Source: Streptomyces roseolilacinus (GTDB taxonomy: Bacteria; Actinomycetota; Actinomycetes; Streptomycetales; Streptomycetaceae). From it: a stretch of DNA of 64,000 nt. The DNA lies in assembly GCF_014649335.1 (NCBI RefSeq), contig NZ_BMSV01000014.1, positions 55,405-119,404 on the forward strand, in the 5' to 3' direction. Position 1 is the first letter of the stretch, and each line of letters begins with the position of its first letter. The notes below the pieces were generated by a model. The model was not told the origin of the DNA and ran no database searches. It saw nothing but the letters and a program-made list of their open reading frames with translations. Of this stretch, positions 15,795 to 24,669 are shown piece by piece. Both the position numbers and the translations under genes were made by a program.

Positions 15795-18236
15795 TCACGT
15801 CAGCGCCCGCTCCACCCCCCGCGCCACGTCCGCGGCCTCGGCGGCCGACAGCGGCGCCCCGTCCAGGCCCGTCACGTACACCGTGTCCACCGCGTTCGCG
15901 CCCAGGGTGCTGACGTGGGCGCTGCGCACCCGTACCTCCGCGCCCTCCAGGGCGTGGCCGATGCGGTGCAGGAGCCCCGGGGCGTCCTGGGCGCGGACCT
16001 CCAGGACCGTGGCGCGGGCGGCCGAGCCCGCCGGGGCGACCGTGACCCGCGGGGGCGGGGCCTGGACGCCGCGGCGCCTGGGGTACGCGGCGTCGCGCTC
16101 GGCGAGCCTGGCGGCCACGTCCAGGGACCCGTCGAGGGCGCGGACGAGGTCGGCGCGCAGGCGGCCGGCCTGCGGGAGGGACCCGTACTCGGCGGCGACG
16201 CGCCAGTTCAGGACCAGGACCGGGCCCGTGGCGCCCAGCTCCGCGGGCGGCTCGACGGCCCGCAGGTCGGCGGAGCGGACGGTGAGCCGGTGCAGGGCGA
16301 GGACCCCGGCGACGGCGGGGAGGACGCCGGGCCGGTCGGGCAGGGCGATCAGGAGTTCCACGCCGACCGGTTCGGGGTCGCCGTCCTCCTCGGCGGGCTC
16401 CTGCTGGGCGTGGAGGGCCAGGACCGGCTCCCCGGTACGGAGCGCCTCGACGGCGAGGCGCTCCTCCTGGGCGCCGGGCGCGGCGGGTTCGGGGGCGGGC
16501 GGGGTGTCGCCCGCGAGGGCGGCCGCGACGCGTCCGGCGAGGTCGGCGACGAGCGAGGCGCGCCAGGCGGACCAGGCGGCGGGCCCGGTGGCGAGCGCGT
16601 CGGCCTCCGTCAGGGCGTGCAGCAGCTCCAGGGTGGAGGCGCTGCCGACGGCCCGGGCGACGGACTCGACGGTGGCGGGGTCGTCGAGGTCGCGCCGGGT
16701 GGCGGTCTCGACGAGGAGGAGGTGGTGGCGGACGAGGGTGGCGAGGACGGCGGCGTCGGCCCGGTCGAAGCCGATGCGGGCGGCCACGTCGCGGGCGATG
16801 GCCTCGCCGGCGACGGAGTGGTCGCCGGGCCCGCCCTTGCCGATGTCGTGCAGGAGCGCGGCGACGAGCAGCAGGTCGGGCCGGCCGACGCGGCGGGTGA
16901 GGGAGGAGGCGCGTACGGCGGTTTCGACGAGGTGCCGGTCGACGGTCCAGGTGTGGACGGGGTTGCGCTGCGGCCGGCACCGCACGCGTTCCCAGTCGGG
17001 GAGGAGGCGGGTGACGAGCCCCTCGGCCTCGAGGGCCTCCCAGACGGCGACGGCGGGCTCGCCCGCGCCGAGGAGGGTGACGAGCTGTTCGCGGGCCTCG
17101 GCGGGCCAGGGCACGGGCAGGGGCCGGGCGGTGGCGGCGAGGTGGCGTACGGCGTGCCGGGAGAGGGGCAGGCCGGCCTGGGCGGCCGCCGCGGCGGCGC
17201 GCAGGGGGAGGACGGGGTCGCGTTCGGGGCGGGCGGTGCGGGCGAGGACGGCCTCGCCGTCCATCTCGACGACGCCCTCGGCGAGGGGGGTGCGCGCGGG
17301 CTGGGGCCGGCCGCCGAGGAGGGTGCGCAGGCGGGGCCGGGTGGAGCGGGCGCGCAGGACGCGGTGGACCTCGCGCCAGGTGACGTCGGAGGCGTACGCG
17401 ACGGTGCGGGCGGCCTCGTAGACCTCGCGGAGCAGGGTGTCGGCGTCGGGCAGGCCGAGGGCGCGGGCGACCTGGTCCTGTTCCTGGAGGGCGAGGCGGT
17501 CGGTGGCGCGGCCGGTGGCGAGGTGGAGGGCGTCGCGTACGTCGAGGAGGGTTCGGCGGGCCTCGGTGAGGCCGTCGCGGGGGGCGTCGGCGAGCCAGGA
17601 GGCGGCGACGGCGCGCAGGGCGGTGGCGTCGCGCAGGCCGCCGCGGGCCTCCTTGAGGTCGGGTTCGAGGAGGTGGGGCAGCTCGCCCTGGCGTCCGGCG
17701 CGCTCCCGGCACAGCTCGTGGAGTTCGGGGAGGCGACGGGGGGCCTGGTTGCGCCAGTCGGCGAGGACGGCGGCGCGCAGGGCGGCGACGAGGCCCCGGT
17801 CGCCGGCGACGGGGCGGGCGTCGAGGAGGCCGAGGTGGACCTTGAGGTCCTCGCCGGCCGTCCTGCGGGCTTCGCCGGGGGTGCGTACGGAGTGGTCGAG
17901 GGCGAGACCGAGGTCCCACACGGGGTACCAGACGCGGTCGGCGAGGGCGGCGAGGGCGGCGGGGTCGGCGCTGCCGTCGTGGAGGAGGAGCAGGTCGAGG
18001 TCGCTGCGCGGGGAGAGTTCGCCGCGCCCGTAGCCGCCGACGGCGACGAGGGCGGTGCCGCGGGGCGGGGAGGCGTCCGCGTAGAGCGCGGTGAGCCAGT
18101 CGTCGGTGAGCCGGGCGAGTGCGGCGCGGCGCGGCGGCCCCGGCCGCGCCTCCTGCCGCAGGAGGCGCAGCCGGGCCGCCGCGTAGCCGCCGGGCCCCGA
18201 GTCTTCCGTCGTCTCGTCCGCTTCGGTGCTCGTCAC
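15795..18236 (-). CDS. glnD: PII uridylyl/adenylyltransferase GlnD
   Basis: An 813-residue nitrogen-sensor enzyme. In enteric bacteria GlnD uridylylates PII; in Streptomyces and Corynebacterium it adenylylates GlnK at Tyr51 in response to nitrogen status. The nucleotidyltransferase motif GGYGRGELSPRSDLDLLLL is near residue 70. An HD domain follows (LLHDIGKGGPGDHSV, near residue 450). Two ACT regions are at the C-terminus (LLIALPDRPGVLPAVAGV and VLEVRAQDAPGLLHRIGHAL). The GTG at 18236 starts 12 bases after glnK, so amtB-glnK-glnD form one operon under the GlnR box upstream of amtB. Confidence 0.96.
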   Translation of the reverse strand: MTSTEADETTEDSGPGGYAAARLRLLRQEARPGPPRRAALARLTDDWLTALYADASPPRGTALVAVGGYGRGELSPRSDLDLLLLHDGSADPAALAALADRVWYPVWDLGLALDHSVRTPGEARRTAGEDLKVHLGLLDARPVAGDRGLVAALRAAVLADWRNQAPRRLPELHELCRERAGRQGELPHLLEPDLKEARGGLRDATALRAVAASWLADAPRDGLTEARRTLLDVRDALHLATGRATDRLALQEQDQVARALGLPDADTLLREVYEAARTVAYASDVTWREVHRVLRARSTRPRLRTLLGGRPQPARTPLAEGVVEMDGEAVLARTARPERDPVLPLRAAAAAAQAGLPLSRHAVRHLAATARPLPVPWPAEAREQLVTLLGAGEPAVAVWEALEAEGLVTRLLPDWERVRCRPQRNPVHTWTVDRHLVETAVRASSLTRRVGRPDLLLVAALLHDIGKGGPGDHSVAGEAIARDVAARIGFDRADAAVLATLVRHHLLLVETATRRDLDDPATVESVARAVGSASTLELLHALTEADALATGPAAWSAWRASLVADLAGRVAAALAGDTPPAPEPAAPGAQEERLAVEALRTGEPVLALHAQQEPAEEDGDPEPVGVELLIALPDRPGVLPAVAGVLALHRLTVRSADLRAVEPPAELGATGPVLVLNWRVAAEYGSLPQAGRLRADLVRALDGSLDVAARLAERDAAYPRRRGVQAPPPRVTVAPAGSAARATVLEVRAQDAPGLLHRIGHALEGAEVRVRSAHVSTLGANAVDTVYVTGLDGAPLSAAEAADVARGVERALT

Positions 18237-18248
18237 CCGGCAGCTCCC

Positions 18249-18587
18249 TTACAGTGCGTCGGGTCCGCGTTCGCCGGTGCGGACGCGTACGGCCGTGTCG
18301 ACGGGGACGCTCCACACCTTGCCGTCGCCGATCTTGCCGGTGCGGGCGGCCTTGACGACCACGTCGATGAGCTGTTCGGCGTCGTCGTCCTCGACGAGGA
18401 CCTCGATGCGGATCTTGGGGACGAGGTCGACGGTGTACTCGGCACCGCGGTAGACCTCGGTGTGGCCGCGCTGGCGTCCGTAGCCGCTGGCCTCGGTGAC
18501 GGTCAGTCCCTGGACTCCGAAGGCCTGGAGGGCCTCCTTGATCTCGTCGAGCCGGTGCGGCTTGACGATCGCGGTGATGAGCTTCAT
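18249..18587 (-). CDS. glnK: Nitrogen regulatory protein PII (GlnK)
   Basis: A 112-residue PII trimer subunit that senses ATP/ADP and 2-oxoglutarate. The start MKLITAIVKPHRLDEIKEAL and the PII signature around GYGRQRGHTEVYRGAEYTVD are complete. Tyr51 of the T-loop, the residue modified by GlnD, is present. The C-terminal signature reads GKIGDGKVWSVPVDTAVRVR. Its ATG overlaps the amtB stop (ATGA), the almost universal amtB-glnK pairing in which GlnK binds and blocks AmtB when nitrogen is plentiful. Confidence 0.98.
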   Translation of the reverse strand: MKLITAIVKPHRLDEIKEALQAFGVQGLTVTEASGYGRQRGHTEVYRGAEYTVDLVPKIRIEVLVEDDDAEQLIDVVVKAARTGKIGDGKVWSVPVDTAVRVRTGERGPDAL

Positions 18588-19939
18588 GCGTCCACCTTCC
18601 TCTGCTGCGCCGCCGCGGTCTGGGCGGAGGCGGGTACGGCCTTGCGGGGCGCGGTGCCGCCGCCGGCCCCGCTGAAGTCGTACGCGGTCTCGGCGTGCTC
18701 GACCTGGTCGATGCCGGAGACCTCGTCGTCCTCGTCGACGCGCATGCCGATCGTCTTGTGGAGGGCCAGGGCGAGGACGGCGGAGACGACCAGGGAGTAG
18801 GCGAGGACCGCGGTGACGCCGACGACCTGCTTGACCAGCTGCTCGGCGCCGCCTCCGTAGAAGAGGCCCTTGGCTTCGGACTGGACGCCGCCGGTGGCGA
18901 AGAAGCCGACGAGGACGGAGCCGACGATGCCGCCGACGAGGTGGACGCCGACCACGTCGAGGGAGTCGTCGTAGCCGAACCGGTACTTCAGGCCGACGGC
19001 CATGGCGCACAGGAGGCCGGCGACGGCGCCGATCGCGAGGGCGCCGAGCGGGGAGCAGGAACCGCCGGCCGGGGTGATGGCGACGAGGCCGGCGACGGCG
19101 CCGGAGGCGGCGCCGAGGGTGGTGCAGGCGCCGTGGCGGATCTTCTCGTACGCGAGCCAGGCGAGCATGGCGGCGGCGGTGGCGGCCTGGGTGTTGACGA
19201 ACATCACCGCGCCGACGCCGTCGTCGTTGCCGAGCCAGGAGCCGGCGTTGAAGCCGAACCAGCCGAACCAGAGCAGGGCGGCGCCGAGCATGACGAGGGG
19301 GAGGCTGTGGGGGCGCATCGGGTCCTTCCTGAAGCCGACGCGCCTGCCGATGACGAGGATGACGCCGAGGGCGGCGGCGCCGGCGTTGATGTGGACGGCG
19401 GTGCCGCCGGCGAAGTCGATGACGCCCATCTCGAAGAGCCACCCGCCCGAGCCCCAGACCCAGTGGGCGACGGGGAAGTAGACGACCGTGGCCCACAGGG
19501 CGACGAACAGGGCCCAGGAGCCGAACTTCACGCGGTCCGCGAGGGCGCCGCTGATCAGGGCGGGCGTGATGACCGCGAACATCAGCTGGAAGACCGCGAA
19601 GACGAAGACCGGGATCGTGTACCCGTCCCAGAGCTGGTCGCGGCCGATGCCGCTCAGTCCGACGAAGTCCGGGGACCAGCCGACGACCGATCCGGAGTCG
19701 GTGCCGAAGGCGATGCTGAAGCCGTAGAGGACCCACAGGACCGTGACGATCCCGAGGCTGATGAAGCTCATCATCAGCATGTTGAGGGTGCTCTTGACGC
19801 GGACCATGCCTCCGTAGAAGAAGGCCAGGCCGGGCGTCATCAGCATCACGAGGGCGGAGCAGATGAGCATGAAACCGGTGTTGGCGGCAGAGAGCGTGGG
19901 TGCTTCCTCTGCGGCGAGCGTCAGGATGCCTGGGGGCAT
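18584..19939 (-). CDS. amtB: Ammonium transporter AmtB
   Basis: A 451-residue ammonium channel with about 11 membrane segments. The N-terminus (AANTGFMLICSALVMLMTPG, LAFFYGGMVRVKSTLNMLMM) is typical of Amt. The twin pore histidines lie in GTAVHINAGAAALGV and VVGVHLVGGIVGSVLVG. The cytoplasmic tail (about 45 residues) carries acidic and Ala/Gln-rich sequence. The ATG at 19939 is 315 bases from the nearest upstream gene (nsdA), and that gap holds a well-formed GlnR box 102-139 bases upstream. First gene of amtB-glnK-glnD, normally induced under nitrogen limitation. Confidence 0.98.
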   Translation of the reverse strand: MPPGILTLAAEEAPTLSAANTGFMLICSALVMLMTPGLAFFYGGMVRVKSTLNMLMMSFISLGIVTVLWVLYGFSIAFGTDSGSVVGWSPDFVGLSGIGRDQLWDGYTIPVFVFAVFQLMFAVITPALISGALADRVKFGSWALFVALWATVVYFPVAHWVWGSGGWLFEMGVIDFAGGTAVHINAGAAALGVILVIGRRVGFRKDPMRPHSLPLVMLGAALLWFGWFGFNAGSWLGNDDGVGAVMFVNTQAATAAAMLAWLAYEKIRHGACTTLGAASGAVAGLVAITPAGGSCSPLGALAIGAVAGLLCAMAVGLKYRFGYDDSLDVVGVHLVGGIVGSVLVGFFATGGVQSEAKGLFYGGGAEQLVKQVVGVTAVLAYSLVVSAVLALALHKTIGMRVDEDDEVSGIDQVEHAETAYDFSGAGGGTAPRKAVPASAQTAAAQQRKVDA

Positions 19940-20040
19940 CGGCGTCTCCTCGTCGTCGGTCGGCCTGTGCGGGGCGCGGAGCCGGGGCTGCGCGGCTGTG
20001 AGGGATGGCCGGTTATGACGCAGGAGGTTGGCGCAGCGCC

Positions 20041-20078
20041 GTTTCCGTCGATGCCGCTGGGTGTTTCGGCGCAGTGAC
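20041..20078 (-). promoter_or_regulatory. GlnR binding box upstream of amtB
   Basis: On the minus strand the region reads GTCAC-n6-GAAAC-n6-CGGCA-n6-GAAAC. This is two gTnAC-n6-GaAAC half-boxes in exact 6-base register, the known architecture of streptomycete GlnR sites. The first half-box matches fully; in the second only the GAAAC element is good. Distance from the amtB start (102-139 bases) suits an activator site. Confidence 0.8.
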
Positions 20079-20254
20079 GAAGGGGCGGGGCGTGTTACGT
20101 CGCCGTGAACCCCCGGGTCACGGATCGGTCACGGCGATACCCTCCGCCCGGTCGTGGACCGGCCGCGGCGGCCCCGCCCGTCGACCTGGCGGTGGGGGAA
20201 CCGATTCGGACGGTACGGGGGCGGCCGCCGCGGCCGGGGCGGGCGGTGTGGGGG

Positions 20255-21724
20255 TCAGACCGCTTCGGCGGTCTCGGGGAGGGCCTTGGCGAGGAGCTCG
20301 GTGATGTCGACGACCTCGGGGACGTCACCGAAGTCGCGCACGGCGGTGTCGACGGTCTTGCGCAGGCGGGTGTTCACCCGTTCGGAGCGGACGCGCCGGG
20401 CGACGTCCAGGGCCTGCTTCGCCCGGGCCACGGCCTGCTCGGGCTCGCGCTTCAGCAGGTGGACGGTGGCCATGCCGACGAGGTTGAGGGCGTAGGAGCG
20501 CTGGTGCTCCTCGTCCTCGGCGAACAGGGCGACGGCGCGCTCCATGACGGGCTCGGCGAGGGAGGCGTAGGTGGGGCTGCGGCCGGCGAAGTAGGCGAGG
20601 TCGCGGAAGGAGTGGGAGTTCTCGCCGTTGAGTTCGGCCTCGTTGAAGAAGCGGATCCAGTCGGGGTCCGGCTCGCCGTCGAGGGCGGCGTCGGCGAAGG
20701 TGTCCTCGGCCATCCGCACGGCCCGCTTGCACTTGCTGGGCTGGCCCATGTTGGCGTACGCGCGGGCCTCCATCGCATACAGCATGGCCTGGGTGCGGGC
20801 GGTGGCGCAGTCGCGGCTGCCGTACTGCGCGAGGTGGACGAGTTCAAGGGCGTCGTCCGGCCGTCCCAGGTGGATCATCTGACGGCTCATCGAGGAGAGG
20901 ATGTACGAGCCGAGGGGCTTGTCGCCGGCCTCCTTGGCGGCGTGCAGGGCGAGGACGAAGTACTTCTGGGCGGTGGGCTGGAGGCCCACGTCGTAGCTCA
21001 TCCACCCGGCGAGCTCGGCCAGTTCGGCGGCGCAGCGGAAGAGGCGCCGGGAGACGGCGGCCGGCTGCGGCTCCTGGAGGAGGTCGGTGACCTCGTGGAG
21101 CTGCCCGACGACGGCCTTGCGGCGCAGGCCGCCGCCGGACTGGGCGTCCCACGTGCGGAACATGGCGGTGGTGGACTCCAGCATCTCCAGTTCGGCCTTG
21201 GACAGCCGGTGGGGGCGCCGGGACGCCGGGGGCGGGTCGGTGCGGTCGGCGGGGGGGGTGGGGACGAGCCAGCGCTGCATCGGCTCGATGAGGGAGGGGC
21301 CGGCGGCGAGGGTGAGCGACGTGCCGAGGAAGCCGCGCCGGGCGAGCATGAGGTCGCTGCGGGAGAACTCGCTGAGCAGGGAGACCGTCTGCGGGCCCGC
21401 CCAGGGCAGGTCGACGCCGGACACCGAGGGTGACTGGTGGGCGGCGCGCAGGCCGAGGTCCTCGACCGCGACGACGGTGCCGAAGCGCTCGGAGAACAGC
21501 TCGGAGAGGATGCGGGGGATGGGCTCGCGGGGCTGCTCGCCGTCGAGCCAGCGCCGTACGCGGGAGGTGTCGGTGCTGATGTGGTGGGCGCCCATCTGGC
21601 GCGCCCGGCGGTTCACCTGGCGCGCGAGCTCGCCCTTGGACCAGCCGCTGCGCACGAACCACGAGCCGAGCTGTTCGTTCGGGCGCTTCCCGGCATTCGT
21701 ACCGTCCGTGCCGCTGCCGCCCAC
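20255..21724 (-). CDS. nsdA: NsdA-like regulator of sporulation and antibiotic production
   Basis: A 489-residue protein matching NsdA, described in S. coelicolor as a negative regulator of differentiation and antibiotic production. The N-terminal part looks like a DNA-binding helix set (LGSWFVRSGWSKGELARQVN, RARQMGAHHISTDTSRVRRW). A hydrophobic piece follows (RRGFLGTSLTLAAGPS). The rest is helical TPR-like repeats (LGRPDDALELVHLAQYGSRD, MEARAYANMGQPSKCKRAVR). GTG at 21724 was chosen because conserved sequence begins there (GGSGTDGTN) with GGGGG about 8 bases upstream. A much longer in-frame reading to about 22072 looks like noncoding sequence. The mechanism is unknown; a TPR-type protein-binding regulator is the likely model. 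Confidence 0.88.
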   Translation of the reverse strand: MGGSGTDGTNAGKRPNEQLGSWFVRSGWSKGELARQVNRRARQMGAHHISTDTSRVRRWLDGEQPREPIPRILSELFSERFGTVVAVEDLGLRAAHQSPSVSGVDLPWAGPQTVSLLSEFSRSDLMLARRGFLGTSLTLAAGPSLIEPMQRWLVPTPPADRTDPPPASRRPHRLSKAELEMLESTTAMFRTWDAQSGGGLRRKAVVGQLHEVTDLLQEPQPAAVSRRLFRCAAELAELAGWMSYDVGLQPTAQKYFVLALHAAKEAGDKPLGSYILSSMSRQMIHLGRPDDALELVHLAQYGSRDCATARTQAMLYAMEARAYANMGQPSKCKRAVRMAEDTFADAALDGEPDPDWIRFFNEAELNGENSHSFRDLAYFAGRSPTYASLAEPVMERAVALFAEDEEHQRSYALNLVGMATVHLLKREPEQAVARAKQALDVARRVRSERVNTRLRKTVDTAVRDFGDVPEVVDITELLAKALPETAEAV

Positions 21725-22154
21725 TGGAAGGCCCCCATCCGCCGAATCTCCGTGTTGCCGAACCCTGGCCGGAATGCCGTGGATCGCGCCCTGGTGTCCG
21801 GGGTTCGCACGCTCCGGACGGGGTACCGCGTTGCCTCCGGCATACCCACGAGCGCGGACGCTACCCGAGGTTCGCGCACCGAAAGTAACCTTACGCTCAC
21901 CCACCTTGCGAGGCAGATTGCAGAAACGCCACCATTCGCCACCCCTTCGAATGAACTCCCGTACCGCCAGGCGCGATTCACTTGACACATGACGACCGGG
22001 GGCCCGGCGCACCGAGGCCCGAGGCGGCGCGCAGGTAGCGCGCGTACCCCTGCATTGGCTTCCGCGCGCCACCCGAACGAGGGACGACGTGACGGAGTGT
22101 TATCAATAGGCTCCGGATCGTAACCACCGGCGAGTTCGACCCGTTGGAGGAGGC
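21725..22154. other. 430-base divergent intergenic region (nsdA / primase-like gene)
   Basis: This gap must hold the promoters of nsdA (minus) and of the primase-like gene (plus). It contains a lower-GC stretch at about 21880-21990 with an isolated TTGACA at about 21982 and no matching -10 at the normal distance. A good ribosome site (GGAGGAGG) stands directly before the ATG at 22155. No RNA gene or mobile element was seen. Confidence 0.5.
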
Positions 22155-22859
22155 ATGGGCTTCACGATCGGCGGCACGCGCATCCGCGAAATGCGGTCCG
22201 GATGGACGGGTTTCACCGGGCTGACCGGGTTGACGTTGTCGGGGTCCCGCCGCCGCGCGACGCGGGCGGCGGAGTGCACCGTGGTGGCGGAGTACACCGG
22301 CCTGTGGGGGTGGGACGTGGTGCCCGGGGCCCGGGCCGCGTCCGGGGAGTGCTCCTGCGGGGACACGGCGTGCACGGCACCGGGGGCGCACCCGCTGGGG
22401 TTCGCGCCCGAGGTGCCGGCGGGCGCGTCGCTGGACGAGGTGGCCGAGGCGTGGTCGCGGTTCCCGGGCGCGTCGCTGCTCCTGCCGGCCGGGCGCGCGT
22501 TCGACGTCCTGGAGGTCGCGGAGGCGGCGGGGCGGCGGGCGCTGGTGCGGTTGGAGCGCATGGGGCTGCCGCTGGGACCGGTGTGCGTGACGCCGACGGG
22601 GCGCGCGCAGTTCCTCGTGGCGCCGGGAGCGGCGGAGGAGCTGCCGCGGCTGCTGTACCGGATGGGGTGGGACGACGCGGACCTGGACCTGCGGTGCCTG
22701 GGCCCCGGCTCCTGGATCACGGCCCCGCCGTCCGACCTCGGCGGCCTGGGCCCGGTCCGCTGGCTGCGCCCCCCGTCCCCGGACGGCCACACGGCCCCGC
22801 AGGCCCGTCTCCTGCTGGGCACCCTGGCCTACATCAGCCACCGCTCGGCCGCGGCCTGA
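22155..22859 (+). CDS. Stand-alone primase/polymerase (prim-pol)-like protein
   Basis: A 234-residue protein resembling the N-terminal bifunctional DNA primase/polymerase (AEP) domain of phage and plasmid replication proteins. The Cys cluster with downstream PGAHP (CSCGDTACTAPGAHPLGF, near residue 75) matches the CxCGxxxCxxPGKHP pattern of that family. The usual DxD catalytic pair appears only as FDVLEV, so activity is doubtful. No helicase domain follows. The ATG has GGAGGAGG 4 bases upstream. Streptomycetes keep this small gene between nsdA and ftsY, so it is probably chromosomal and not a recent plasmid remnant. Function unknown. Confidence 0.7.
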   Translation: MGFTIGGTRIREMRSGWTGFTGLTGLTLSGSRRRATRAAECTVVAEYTGLWGWDVVPGARAASGECSCGDTACTAPGAHPLGFAPEVPAGASLDEVAEAWSRFPGASLLLPAGRAFDVLEVAEAAGRRALVRLERMGLPLGPVCVTPTGRAQFLVAPGAAEELPRLLYRMGWDDADLDLRCLGPGSWITAPPSDLGGLGPVRWLRPPSPDGHTAPQARLLLGTLAYISHRSAAA

Positions 22860-23028
22860 CCCCCGCCCGCCGGCCGACCGGGGCGCCGGCACGCCCGCGT
22901 CCGCGGGCCGCCGCGCCACGGTCAGGCCGGCCTGCCAGGGCGAGTGGCCGGTCAGGGCGGGCGGCCGGGGCAGGAGACCGGACGGGATGGGCAGCCGGCC
23001 GGACGGGAACGGCGGCGCGAACGACAGC

Positions 23029-23079
23029 GGCGGGGCGGTCCGCCGGGCGCTGGTGCGCGTTCCGGCCGGCCGCCCCGCC
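23029..23079 (-). terminator. Hairpin after ftsY
   Basis: GGCGGGGCGG at 23029-23038 pairs perfectly with CCGCCCCGCC at 23070-23079 across a 31-base, partly self-pairing loop. It begins 12 bases past the ftsY stop on the minus strand, in the convergent gap with the prim-pol-like gene. Confidence 0.5.
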
Positions 23080-23090
23080 TGCGGGATGGT

Positions 23091-24323
23091 TCAGGCTCCC
23101 TCGCCGATCAGGGCGTCGACGAAGGCCTCCGGCTCGAAGGGGGCCAGGTCGTCCGGGCCCTCGCCGAGGCCGACCAGCTTCACCGGGACGCCCAGCTCGC
23201 GCTGGACGGCGATGACGATGCCGCCCTTCGCCGTACCGTCCAGCTTGGTGAGGACGATGCCGGTGATGTCGACGACCTCCGCGAAGACGCGCGCCTGGAC
23301 CAGGCCGTTCTGGCCGGTCGTGGCGTCCAGGACGAGGAGGACCTCGTCGAGCGGGCCGTGCTTCTCGACGACCCGCTTGACCTTGCCGAGCTCGTCCATG
23401 AGTCCGGTCTTGGTGTGCAGGCGGCCCGCGGTGTCGATGAGCACCACGTCGGCGCCCTCCGCGATGCCCTCCTTCACCGCGTCGTACGCGATGGACGCCG
23501 GGTCGCCGCCCTCCGGGCCGCGCACGGTACGGGCGCCGACGCGCTCGCCCCAGGTCTGGAGCTGGTCGGCGGCGGCCGCGCGGAAGGTGTCCGCGGCGCC
23601 GAGCACGACGGAGCGGCCGTCCGCGACGAGGACGCGCGCGAGCTTGCCGGTCGTCGTGGTCTTGCCGGTGCCGTTGACGCCGACGACCATGACGACGCCC
23701 GGCGTCTCCAGGCCGCCCTCCGTCTTCACGGAGCGGTCGAAGTCGGTGCCGAGGAGGGCGAGCAGCTCCTCGCGGAGCAGGACGCGCAGCTCGTCCGGCG
23801 TGCGCGTGCCGAGCACCCGGACGCGCTCCCTCAGGCGCTCCACGAGCTCCTGGGTGGGCGCGACGCCGACGTCGGCGGTGAGGAGGGTGTCCTCGATCTC
23901 CTCCCACGTGTCCTCGTCGAGGTTGTCGCGCGAGAGCAGCGTGAGCAGGCCCTTGCCGAGGGAGTTCTGGGAGCGGGCGAGCCGGGCGCGCAGCCGGACG
24001 AGCCGGCCGGCGGTCGGCGCGGGGATCTCGACCTCGCGTACGGGGGCTTCCGCGACGACCGGGTCCTCGACGGCGGCCGGCGTCTCGACGGCCTCCTCGG
24101 CCGTCGGGAGGTCGACTTCCTCAATGGTCCGGCGCGGTTCCGCACGGGGTGTCTCCGCCTCCTCGCCGACGCGCGGTTCGGCGGGCGGAGCGGTGATGGT
24201 CGGCGTGGTCGACGGGGCCTCGGGCGGCGGCAGCTGCTTCTTCCGGCGTCCGCCGACAACGAGGCCGCTGATCACTCCGACCGCGACCAGGGCGATGACT
24301 ACAGCAAGGATGACGAATTCCAT
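23091..24323 (-). CDS. ftsY: SRP receptor GTPase FtsY
   Basis: A 410-residue signal recognition particle receptor. Unlike E. coli FtsY it begins with a true membrane segment (MEFVILAVVIALVAVGVISG). An acidic, Pro/Ala-rich A domain follows to about residue 110. The N domain contains NSLGKGLLTLLSRDNLDEDT. The G domain has GVNGTGKTTTTGKLAR, the DTFRAAAADQLQTW loop, LIDTAGRLHTKTGLMDELGK and LTKLDGTAKGG. It partners Ffh, encoded at 14.0-15.6 kb. The ATG at 24323 is certain because the N-terminal membrane segment is intact. It is separated from glcP by 346 bases. Confidence 0.97.
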   Translation of the reverse strand: MEFVILAVVIALVAVGVISGLVVGGRRKKQLPPPEAPSTTPTITAPPAEPRVGEEAETPRAEPRRTIEEVDLPTAEEAVETPAAVEDPVVAEAPVREVEIPAPTAGRLVRLRARLARSQNSLGKGLLTLLSRDNLDEDTWEEIEDTLLTADVGVAPTQELVERLRERVRVLGTRTPDELRVLLREELLALLGTDFDRSVKTEGGLETPGVVMVVGVNGTGKTTTTGKLARVLVADGRSVVLGAADTFRAAAADQLQTWGERVGARTVRGPEGGDPASIAYDAVKEGIAEGADVVLIDTAGRLHTKTGLMDELGKVKRVVEKHGPLDEVLLVLDATTGQNGLVQARVFAEVVDITGIVLTKLDGTAKGGIVIAVQRELGVPVKLVGLGEGPDDLAPFEPEAFVDALIGEGA

Positions 24324-24669
24324 GGTCCGACCAGTATGCGCGACGCCGCTGCCGCATCCCCTTGTCGGGATGTCCGGTTTCGTCGATGGTGCGGCGAACG
24401 CATGAGGGCCGGGTCCCCCGGGGCCCGTACCGTCGCCGAGCGTGTCGGCGGTCCCGCGCGCCGTCCCCGGCGTGAGCGCGGCGGCGGGCCCCGTCCGTCC
24501 CCCTCGCGGGGGTCCGTGGGGCCCGGCGGCACCGCGAGGGGACGGCCTTCCGCGCGGCCCCGCGGCCGGGGTGGCGACGGGGTGCGGGGCGCCACGACGG
24601 CGGACCGCCCCGGCGCGCGGAAGGGGCGGGCCGGGGCGGTCGGAAGGTCGAGGAGAGGGGCAGCGGGGA
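24324..24669. other. 346-base gap between glcP and ftsY
   Basis: The right end should be downstream sequence of glcP (minus) and the left end the ftsY promoter region. It is extremely GC-rich and full of inverted repeats, including a CCCCCTCGCGGGGG hairpin near 24500 and the terminator-like stem at 24603-24641. No coding signal was accepted. Confidence 0.5.
24603..24641 (-). terminator. Terminator after glcP
   Basis: A perfect 12-bp stem: GACCGCCCCGGC at 24603-24614 and its complement at 24630-24641, with a 15-base loop, 29 bases past the glcP stop codon on the minus strand. Confidence 0.6.

Noticed and set aside
21725..22072. Longer N-terminus for NsdA starting near 22072
   Set aside because: The extra sequence is Arg/Gly-rich without conserved content, and the GTG at 21724 has a suitable upstream G-rich site and gives the expected length.
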